Shown here: in pieces, positions 7,074 to 11,734 of the stretch
Numbering within the stretch: the stretch's first letter is position 1
Layout: every line of letters starts with the position of its first letter
From: JBJEFI01 sp051873875
GTDB lineage: Bacteria; Bacillota; Bacilli; Bacillales; Bacillaceae_G
Length of the DNA stretch: 11,734 bases
Direction of reading: 5' to 3'
NCBI GenBank assembly: GCA_051873875.1
Contig: JBJEFI010000061.1
Coordinates: forward strand, 1 to 11,734
Program-made: the position numbers and the translations under genes
Notes under the pieces: generated by a model
The model's database searches: none
Told to the model about the DNA's origin: nothing
The model's input: the letters and a program-made list of their open reading frames with translations, nothing else

Positions 7074-7099
7074 TTCAAATATTTGAACATACAAATATT
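7074..7099 (-). promoter_or_regulatory. Probable ArsR-type operator before sulP
   Basis: Two overlapping symmetric elements: a perfect 14-bp palindrome TTCAAATATTTGAA (7074-7087), and perfect 8-bp arms AATATTTG / CAAATATT with a 6-base spacer (7078-7099). The TCAAATA/TATTTGA half-sites and size match operators of ArsR/SmtB repressors. The second element overlaps the -10 box of the sulP promoter. Binding by the ArsR-like protein of the same operon is inference. Confidence 0.7.
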
Positions 7100-7123
7100 A
7101 CTCCTCTTCTTTCTATATTTCAA
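7095..7123 (-). promoter_or_regulatory. Sigma-A promoter of the sulP-arsR operon
   Basis: On the minus strand a -35 TTGAAA (7118-7123), a 17-base spacer and a -10 TAATAT (7095-7100). The -10 lies on the outer arm of the operator, which fits simple repression. Confidence 0.7.
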
Positions 7124-7210
7124 CATGTAATAGTATAAATTTATAAACTTTTTAAGGTATATGCCTTTTTTCTACAATAAGGACATATTCCTAAAACACT
7201 ACTAAACATG

Positions 7211-7239
7211 TTGAATATATTAAATAGTGAAGTTAATTA
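7211..7239 (+). promoter_or_regulatory. Possible promoter of the ArsB-family gene
   Basis: TTGAAT (7211-7216), a 17-base spacer and TAATTA (7234-7239) on the plus strand. The -10 is a weak match. The -35 sits in ACATGTTGAA (7206-7215), the same ten bases that hold the -35 of the divergent sulP promoter (7119-7128, minus strand). Confidence 0.4.
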
Positions 7240-7246
7240 AATAATA

Positions 7247-7273
7247 ACTTTCGTCATACGCATTAACGAAAGT
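7247..7273 (+). promoter_or_regulatory. Leader inverted repeat before the ArsB-family gene
   Basis: Perfect 8-bp arms ACTTTCGT and ACGAAAGT with an 11-base loop, ending 7 bases before the AGGAG ribosome binding site. There is no T run, so it is not a terminator. It could be an operator just downstream of the promoter or an mRNA hairpin that affects translation. Confidence 0.5.
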
Positions 7274-7293
7274 CTAAGTTAGGAGTAACGCCA

Positions 7294-8643
7294 ATGGAAA
7301 CAATAAAAATCTTAGTCCCGTATATCGTTTTTTTCTGTGTCCTCCTATTAATTTATTGGAGGCCAAAGGGATTAAACGAAGCATATCCCTCTACGATTGG
7401 GGCCTTTATTATCATTTTATTTGGAGTTGTCTCATTTCAAGACCTTATAGATATTAATGGCAAAATTGGTGAACCAAGCTTAACCATTCTTTCTGCTATC
7501 ATCACCTCAATTGTGCTAGAAAGTTTTGGTATATTTAAATGGTCTGCTCAAGTCATATCTCACTACATTAAAGGTTCCCCGAAAAAACTATTTATCTTCG
7601 TTAACCTCTTCTGTATTGCCATTACTTTTCTATTTAACAACGATGGTGCTATCTTAATCACAACACCAATTCTTATCTTTTTATTAAGAGGTTTTAAGTT
7701 AAAGCCTCATCAACAACTACCTTATTTAATTAGCGGGGCATTAATTGCAACTGCTTCTAGCTTACCAATTGGTGTTAGCAACATCGTAAACCTAATTTCT
7801 TTAAAAGTGCTTGGTATTGACTTGTATATGCATGCCATTATGATTTTTATCCCTGGTTTATTAGGAACGCTTTTCCTAATCGGCATGTTATATCTTGCAT
7901 CAGCTAAAGCTCTTCCAAAGACACTTCCAAATTGGACAGCATATTCCTCTAATTTATCACAGGAACAAACTGGACCTTTATTTACAAAAGAAGATATAAG
8001 TCGATTTATAAAAATTATTGTTTTTATAATCGCTACACGTGTTTCCTTGTATGTTGCTTCTTACTTTCACATTCCATTTGAATATGTTGCAGTAGGTACT
8101 GCAGTATTACTACTTCTATATCGATGGAAACATTTGAAAATGGGAATTGGTGATTTATTTTTTAAAATCCCATGGCATGTCATCTTGTTTGCATATACGA
8201 TGTATATCATTATGTTTGGATTAAAAAATGCTGGATTAACCGATTTGATTGTCACATTCACTGAACCTTTTACTTCTACCCAAAGTTTAGGTAATACAAC
8301 CATTATCGCATTCTTAACAACTATTTTATCAAATGTCTTTAATAATCATCCTGCTTTAATGATAAGCACACTAACTTTAACACAACTTGACCTTTCTGTT
8401 CTTCAATTAAAACTTCTCTATACGGCAAGCTTAATTGGAAGCGACATGGGAGCCCTTTTACTTCCAATTGGAACATTAGCTACATTGCTTTGGATGGACA
8501 TCTTAAAAAGAAATAAAGTGAAAATAAAGTGGAAAGACTATATGGCAGTTACAATTAAAGTTATTCCAATCTCTGTACTATTTACAGTCTTAGTCTTATA
8601 TGGTTGGATGATATTTGTTCGTAACGTTTTCCACTTATGGTAA
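7294..8643 (+). CDS. ArsB-family (ArsB/NhaD superfamily) membrane transporter
   Basis: Integral membrane protein of 449 residues with about 11-12 hydrophobic helices. ArsB-type signatures are visible: FNNDGAILITTP (114-125), SNVFNNHPAL (346-355), GSDMGALLLPIGTLATLLW (382-400), the last close to the GxDLGPKxTPIGSLATLLW stretch of arsenite pumps. By family it would export arsenite or antimonite, or act as an Na+/H+ or other ion antiporter. There is no arsC or arsA next to it, so an arsenic role is not certain. In the second NN motif His replaces the usual Leu (NNHP). The ATG start has AGGAG (7281-7285) 8 bases upstream. It is monocistronic, divergent from the sulP-arsR operon, and ends at a strong bidirectional terminator. 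Confidence 0.85.
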   Translation: METIKILVPYIVFFCVLLLIYWRPKGLNEAYPSTIGAFIIILFGVVSFQDLIDINGKIGEPSLTILSAIITSIVLESFGIFKWSAQVISHYIKGSPKKLFIFVNLFCIAITFLFNNDGAILITTPILIFLLRGFKLKPHQQLPYLISGALIATASSLPIGVSNIVNLISLKVLGIDLYMHAIMIFIPGLLGTLFLIGMLYLASAKALPKTLPNWTAYSSNLSQEQTGPLFTKEDISRFIKIIVFIIATRVSLYVASYFHIPFEYVAVGTAVLLLLYRWKHLKMGIGDLFFKIPWHVILFAYTMYIIMFGLKNAGLTDLIVTFTEPFTSTQSLGNTTIIAFLTTILSNVFNNHPALMISTLTLTQLDLSVLQLKLLYTASLIGSDMGALLLPIGTLATLLWMDILKRNKVKIKWKDYMAVTIKVIPISVLFTVLVLYGWMIFVRNVFHLW

Positions 8644-8687
8644 TCAACGTATTTGATAAGAATAACCATCAGAGAGTATTGCTCATT

Positions 8688-8720
8688 AAAAAGGCTACGT
8701 TTATCAACGTAGCTTTTTTT
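8688..8720. terminator. Bidirectional Rho-independent terminator between convergent genes
   Basis: GCTACGT (8694-8700) and ACGTAGC (8707-8713) form a perfect 7-bp stem with a 6-base loop, flanked by AAAAA on the left and seven Ts on the right. It ends the ArsB-family gene on the plus strand, and the GNAT/Sm-like operon on the minus strand, whose stop codon begins at the edge of the T run. Confidence 0.92.
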
Positions 8721-9468
8721 AAGGAACTTGAATTGTTTTTATATGCTCAATTCCATAATATTTTTTATTTCCTTCGGCTGTCCTACTTTCAATAAAAGAA
8801 TCATTACTACTATTAACATAAACAGCTTTATTATTATTAATAATGAGAAATGTGTCTACAAAAGTAGCGATAAAACTGCTAAATGTATTAGGAATAACTT
8901 GGTTAGTAGGCACAGTCGGTATGAAGGTATCTTCTTCTAATCCAAATAATTTCTCTTCTGCTTTTAATACCGTAAAGAAATGTAAATGTTTCGTAGCGAT
9001 AAATACTTCTTTTTTTAATGTGGGTGAATAAAATGAAAAATAATCATCCTTTACCTCACTTACTTTTCCGACAATTTGAATAGTAGGTGATAAGAATAAA
9101 GATATCCATCGATTTTTTGCATTTGTAATTGCTTCTTTTATCGTGAATGAATTTCCTTCATTCTTTAATAATTCAATTCCTGCCTTTAATTCGGAATAAT
9201 CTCCTGTAAATTCAGCATGATTCAATGAATCCAAAATGGTATCTGCCAATGTTTTTCTATCATTACTATTGTATACTTCAATAACGAAAGAATCTAATTG
9301 CTGCTTATCAATTAAATAAATATGTTCCATACAAATATAGTAATAATTTTTCAACGAATACAAGACGACAATATCTGTTCCCACAAATGCAAGTTTTCCA
9401 TTTAAAATTTGTTTTCCTTTAAGCTCTATACGAACATGCTCATTAAGCATATGTGAAAAACTAGCCAA
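8719..9468 (-). CDS. Hypothetical protein with repeated Sm-like beta-barrel units (DUF2642-like)
   Basis: No named function is recognised. Residues 7-55 resemble the small beta-barrel domain seen in many Bacillus proteins (DUF2642/Sm-like): ELKGKQILNGKLAFVG then a beta strand pair ending in YYYICMEHIYLI. A similar unit follows at 122-168 (IQIVGKVSEVKDDYFSFYS, then KEVFIATKHLHFF), and a weaker one at 196-248 ending in KKYYGIEHIKTI. The linker 70-118 looks helical. There is no signal peptide or membrane segment, so it is probably cytosolic or spore-associated. The start is TTG at 9468, six codons before an ATG that lacks a ribosome binding site. The only Shine-Dalgarno candidate is a run of seven Gs (9474-9480) that touches the stop codon of the GNAT gene, so the two genes form an operon. 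Confidence 0.75.
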   Translation of the reverse strand: MASFSHMLNEHVRIELKGKQILNGKLAFVGTDIVVLYSLKNYYYICMEHIYLIDKQQLDSFVIEVYNSNDRKTLADTILDSLNHAEFTGDYSELKAGIELLKNEGNSFTIKEAITNAKNRWISLFLSPTIQIVGKVSEVKDDYFSFYSPTLKKEVFIATKHLHFFTVLKAEEKLFGLEEDTFIPTVPTNQVIPNTFSSFIATFVDTFLIINNNKAVYVNSSNDSFIESRTAEGNKKYYGIEHIKTIQVP

Positions 9469-9479
9469 CTGTACCCCCC

Positions 9480-10052
9480 CTATTCTATTCTTACATTCTC
9501 ATTGTATGATGGGTAAATGGCAAATATTCGCTCGAAGAAATGGGCAAAGCTTATTTCATAGATATTCGAATCGTGGTCAGATACGGTTATAAATTGAAAC
9601 CCTAGCTTTTGCGAAAAGTCATCTCCGTCCTCCGTAACATTATCAATAATAATACTCTTTACTTGTTTCTGTTCATAATAACGGCAGTAGGCTTGTAATA
9701 ACAGCGCTGATACGCCTTTTTTTCGATAGGCTTTATCGACAACGATACAAGATAAAAAGAGATAAATATCTCCCTCTCCTGTCTCTATCTCGACAATATC
9801 TTTATATGTTAAGTCTTTATCATTAAATACACCTCGTTTAATCTGCTCATACAATGAGTATTCAATTGGAAATAGATTCATAAATCCTACTATTTTCCCC
9901 TTATCCTCCACAACAAGAATAGAACCTTTTCGCTGCTTATAACACTCGTAGGATTCCATTGCAGGTGTAATAAAATCCGTATCATAATATTGTTTTTCTA
10001 ATTGCTCCATTTCGTAAAAATCTACTAATGTTAATTCTTTTTTTAGTTTCAT
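9480..10052 (-). CDS. GNAT-family N-acetyltransferase
   Basis: Cytosolic acetyl-CoA-dependent acetyltransferase of 190 residues. The central strand and acetyl-CoA loop are LSCIVVDKAYRKKGVSALLL (100-119), where R110-x-x-G113-x-S115 stands for the Q/R-x-x-G-x-G/A motif. A further strand KSIIIDNV (132-139) and the C-terminal LGFQFI (150-155) are usual for the fold. The acceptor substrate is not predictable. The ATG start has AAGGATGAG upstream. A possible extended -10 promoter lies 36 bases before it. The downstream Sm-like gene begins 11 bases after its stop codon. The order acetyltransferase plus DUF2642-like protein gives no clear pathway. Confidence 0.85.
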   Translation of the reverse strand: MKLKKELTLVDFYEMEQLEKQYYDTDFITPAMESYECYKQRKGSILVVEDKGKIVGFMNLFPIEYSLYEQIKRGVFNDKDLTYKDIVEIETGEGDIYLFLSCIVVDKAYRKKGVSALLLQAYCRYYEQKQVKSIIIDNVTEDGDDFSQKLGFQFITVSDHDSNIYEISFAHFFERIFAIYPSYNENVRIE

Positions 10053-10088
10053 TTATCTCATCCTTCTAAAAAAAATTAATCTATATCA

Positions 10089-10097
10089 ATCATACCA
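10089..10097 (-). promoter_or_regulatory. Possible extended -10 promoter of the GNAT operon
   Basis: On the minus strand TGGTATGAT fits the extended -10 form TGnTATAAT with one mismatch and is 36 bases from the ATG. No good -35 was found, which extended -10 promoters can tolerate. Confidence 0.4.
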
Positions 10098-10193
10098 AAC
10101 TTCTATTTTAAGGATACATTGAAACTTGTACGTCTATTTTTCATTCTTCATCATACATTGTACTGTTAGAAATCGATTAAAAGGATGTGCAAA

Positions 10194-10523
10194 ATGGAAG
10201 ATATCCAAAACTTTCTCTTTCAAATCATGTCACAAAAAGAATGGACGACTATCTTTATTTCATTTGTCTTTTTAACCGCCGTAAAAAAAGATGTCATGGG
10301 ACGTTATACAACAATGCGCTTTGTTGATGAACTAGTTACCATTATTATTGCTGCTTTTGCCTTCATTGTTTTTAAAATTCCACTAGCCATTGATTCATAT
10401 ACTTTTGCTTATTTAATTATCGTCCTACTTGTGATTTTTGGAGTAGAGCCAAAAAACATTAAAGATGCTGTCGTCAATCTCCGCGATGAAAAAAATACGA
10501 AAAAAAGCTTATTTAAAAAATAG
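10194..10523 (+). CDS. Small membrane protein of unknown function, upstream of dps
   Basis: 109 residues from the second ATG. The first ATG, at 10185, directly touches AAAAGG and so cannot use it, while the ATG at 10194 has AAGG 9 bases upstream. Three hydrophobic helices are visible near 17-30, 44-62 and 68-84, joined by a basic loop (KKDVMGRYTTMR, 31-42), with a charged C-terminal tail rich in lysine (NLRDEKNTKKSLFKK). No family is recognised. Its stop codon overlaps the ribosome binding site of dps 10 bases downstream, so they are co-transcribed. A role in iron or stress physiology is suggested only by this pairing. No strong promoter was identified in the 141-base divergent spacer. Confidence 0.75.
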   Translation: MEDIQNFLFQIMSQKEWTTIFISFVFLTAVKKDVMGRYTTMRFVDELVTIIIAAFAFIVFKIPLAIDSYTFAYLIIVLLVIFGVEPKNIKDAVVNLRDEKNTKKSLFKK

Positions 10524-10533
10524 GAGTGATAAA

Positions 10534-11028
10534 ATGAAAAATCGAGCTGTTATGACTGGTTTAGATGAAGCCTATGCAAAAAAACTTACTAAACTATTAA
10601 ATACTTATTTAGCAAATCTACACGTTGTCTACATAAAAATAAATAATTTTCATTGGAACGTTGTTGGTGTAGATTTTGTAGATTTTCATAAACTATTAGA
10701 AAAACTATATAAAAAAGTAGGAAAAGAAATTGACTATGTGGCGGAACGAATTAAACAAGTAGGTCATTATCCACTTGCTTCTATGAGCGATATGCTCAAA
10801 CATGCAACATTAAAAGAAGCACCAAGTACAGATTACAACACAGCTACAATTGCTTATGCTTTAGCCGAAGATTTTGCAGAGACAGCTAAATATTTACGAA
10901 TGGTGAGTACCCAAATTAGAGATTCTACAGATGAAAATACCATTAATCATTTAGGTGTTGCCCTCGAATTTCTTGAAAAATACGTATGGTTTTTCACCGC
11001 TTATTTGGAAAGAATGAAAGAAAATTAA
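10534..11028 (+). CDS. dps: Dps-family ferritin-like DNA-binding / ferroxidase protein
   Basis: Cytosolic miniferritin that normally forms a 12-subunit cage, oxidises Fe(II) with peroxide and stores iron, protecting DNA. At 164 residues it is of usual length. The inter-subunit ferroxidase residues are H40, H52, E56, D67 and E71. Their spacing of 12, 4, 11 and 4 is the same as in Listeria and E. coli type Dps, with Glu in place of the usual Asp at the third position. The motifs FHWNVVG (39-45) and IDYVAERI (66-73) are clear. The start is the ATG at 10534 with AGGAGTGATAA before it; the reading frame stays open upstream into the preceding gene, but that extension has no ribosome binding site. 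No PerR box was seen. A Bacillus genome usually has several Dps proteins, so which paralogue this is remains open. Confidence 0.93.
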   Translation: MKNRAVMTGLDEAYAKKLTKLLNTYLANLHVVYIKINNFHWNVVGVDFVDFHKLLEKLYKKVGKEIDYVAERIKQVGHYPLASMSDMLKHATLKEAPSTDYNTATIAYALAEDFAETAKYLRMVSTQIRDSTDENTINHLGVALEFLEKYVWFFTAYLERMKEN

Positions 11029-11046
11029 TATTTCCCTAATATTACA

Positions 11047-11055
11047 TGATATAAT
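11047..11055 (+). promoter_or_regulatory. Extended -10 promoter of the UPF0145 gene
   Basis: TGATATAAT is a perfect extended -10 element, 27 bases before the start codon at 11083 and 18 bases after the dps stop. No -35 box is present at 16-18 bases, so strength is uncertain. It would allow the last gene to be expressed apart from dps. Confidence 0.6.
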
Positions 11056-11082
11056 GAAAAAAACATAATAGGAGGAATGAAA

Positions 11083-11409
11083 ATGATCGTTGCAACAACA
11101 CCAACATTAGAAGGATATAAAATTACTGAATATCGTGGTGTCGGAACTGCACAAGCAATTATGGGTGCAAATATCGGGCGAGATTTCTTAGCTGGTTTAA
11201 CAGATATTTTTGGTGGCCGTTCAGGTCAATACGAAGGAAAAATTGAAGAAGCATCTAACACTGCATTAAATGAATTAATGGAAAAAGCGCGTCGTAATGG
11301 TGCAAATGCTATCGTTGGTATCGATTATGATTTCGGTGCAGTCGGTGCATCAGAAAGTATGATGCTTTGTGTTGTAAGTGGTACATACGTTACTGTTGAA
11401 AAAATATAA
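11083..11409 (+). CDS. UPF0145 (YbjQ / DUF74) family protein
   Basis: 108 residues of the YbjQ family, a small oligomeric cytosolic protein of unknown function found across bacteria. Family features are the N-terminus MIVATTPTLEGYKI, then YRGVGTAQAI, a stretch near GRDFLAGLTDIFGGRSGQY (residues 31-50), and the C-terminal block ANAIVGIDYDF. The start at 11083 was chosen because GGAGG lies 7 bases upstream; an ATG at 11077 is only 1 base from it. It has its own extended -10 box but follows dps by 54 bases, so read-through is also likely. A strong terminator follows. Confidence 0.92.
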   Translation: MIVATTPTLEGYKITEYRGVGTAQAIMGANIGRDFLAGLTDIFGGRSGQYEGKIEEASNTALNELMEKARRNGANAIVGIDYDFGAVGASESMMLCVVSGTYVTVEKI

Positions 11410-11432
11410 TCAAATCTAACTAGATAATAAAT

Positions 11433-11465
11433 AAAGCAGCCTACTTATTTGACTAGGCTGCTTTT
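11433..11465. terminator. Terminator of the dps-UPF0145 unit, possibly bidirectional
   Basis: AAAGCAGCCTA and TAGGCTGCTTT form a perfect 11-bp stem with a 10-base loop, followed on the plus strand by TTTTCTATTTATT. On the minus strand TTTATTTATT follows, so it can also stop leftward transcripts that pass the rRNA terminator. Confidence 0.9.
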
Positions 11466-11658
11466 CTATTTATTCTTATTATAAATAAATACCTGCTAAT
11501 TTTGATACTATTAATTAGTTCTGCAATATATAAATTTGTAATTCTACTCTTTATATATTCATTGACTACACTTCATCCTAAAAAATGAACATCATTTACT
11601 TTTATAAATTCTTTTGATATTTTTTACATTCTAATGTTTATTCCCTATACTACAAACC

Positions 11659-11687
11659 AAAAAAGATGATCCTAAGACCATCTCTTT
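11659..11687 (-). terminator. Terminator of the rRNA operon
   Basis: On the minus strand AAAGAGATGGTC and GATCATCTTTTTT pair over 12 positions, with G:T wobbles, around a TTAG loop and end in a T run. It begins about 7 bases after the 3' end of 5S rRNA, the usual place for a Bacillus rrn terminator. The sequence between it and 11465 is AT-rich and shows no gene. Confidence 0.85.
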
Positions 11688-11693
11688 CACTTT

Positions 11694-11734
11694 GCCTGGC
11701 AACGTCCTACTCTCACAGGAGGAAGCCTCCAACT
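11694..11734 (-). rRNA. rrf: 5S ribosomal RNA, 3' end (partial, continues beyond window)
   Basis: The minus strand reads AGTTGGAGGCTTCCTCC, then TGTGAGAGTAGGACGTTGCC and AGGC, the conserved 3' third of Bacillus 5S rRNA with its helix IV hairpin GGAGG/CCTCC. About 41 bases are inside the window; the rest of 5S and presumably 23S and 16S lie to the right. The exact 3' end is estimated at 11694 from the family sequence. No tRNA gene follows it here. Confidence 0.93.

Noticed and set aside
7154..7167. Terminator AAGG-TATATG-CCTT followed by Ts in the sulP/ArsB spacer
   Set aside because: Only a 4-bp stem, and no gene upstream on that strand needs a terminator there.
7294..8643. Complete arsenic resistance operon
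   Set aside because: No arsC, arsA or arsD is present. The ArsR-like gene lacks metal-binding cysteines and sits in the divergent SulP operon, so an arsenic operon is not supported.
8067..9031. Open frames antisense to the ArsB-family and Sm-like genes
   Set aside because: They lie wholly within better supported genes, have no Shine-Dalgarno and no domain-like composition.
10465..10533. In-frame N-terminal extension of Dps by 23 residues
   Set aside because: It runs over the end of the upstream membrane gene in another frame, is basic and unlike Dps N-termini, and has no ribosome binding site, while the ATG at 10534 has a good AGGAG.
11466..11658. Gene or tRNA between the UPF0145 terminator and the rRNA terminator
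   Set aside because: The stretch is AT-rich with many stops in all frames, no cloverleaf-like arms and no ribosome binding site in front of a meaningful frame.
1..11734. CRISPR array, insertion sequence or prophage remnant
   Set aside because: No regularly spaced repeats, transposase or integrase-like frames, or terminal inverted repeats were seen anywhere in the window.

Overview
The window looks like chromosome of an AT-rich Bacillus, most likely of the B. cereus group. The basis is the low GC, strong GGAGG-type ribosome binding sites, frequent TTG starts, the close match of PflB, Dps and 5S rRNA to Bacillus forms, and an rRNA operon at the right edge. The species is an inference; there is no sign of phage, plasmid, insertion sequence or CRISPR.

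Layout, left to right. (1) 1-2388: pyruvate formate-lyase pflB on the minus strand. It is followed by a spacer of three hairpins and what looks like the ribosome binding site of pflA just beyond the edge. (2) 2389-2913: a 525-bp non-coding stretch upstream of pflB with two strong hairpins, a family of TATAACAG direct repeats and a palindrome. (3) 2914-4937: a compact minus-strand operon of a YtrA-type GntR repressor, an ABC ATPase and a six-helix permease, with a clear sigma-A promoter and an operator over the -10 box. (4) 4961-7123: a minus-strand operon of a SulP anion transporter with a C-terminal cysteine cluster and a cysteine-free ArsR-family repressor. The operator overlaps the -10 box, and the terminator loop is the arsR stop codon. 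(5) 7294-8643: a divergent ArsB-family transporter on the plus strand. (6) 8719-10052: a minus-strand pair, a GNAT acetyltransferase and a Bacillus-type protein that seems to hold three Sm-like beta-barrel units. (7) 10194-11409: a plus-strand run of a small three-helix membrane protein, a Dps-family ferritin-like protein and a UPF0145/YbjQ protein. (8) 11659-11734: the terminator and 3' end of a 5S rRNA on the minus strand, closing an rRNA operon that enters from the right.

How they work together: pflB serves anaerobic mixed-acid fermentation (pyruvate to acetyl-CoA plus formate). The GntR-ABC unit reads as a self-repressed transporter induced by an unknown ligand, as in other YtrA-type systems. 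The SulP-ArsR unit reads as a self-repressed anion transporter whose signal cannot be a thiolate-bound metal, because the repressor has no cysteine. The Dps unit belongs to iron storage and oxidative-stress defence. The best targets for follow-up are the SulP/ArsR pair with its divergent ArsB neighbour, which share a sequence block at both -35 regions, and the structured leader of pflB. Nothing here can be called a proven new system from sequence alone.
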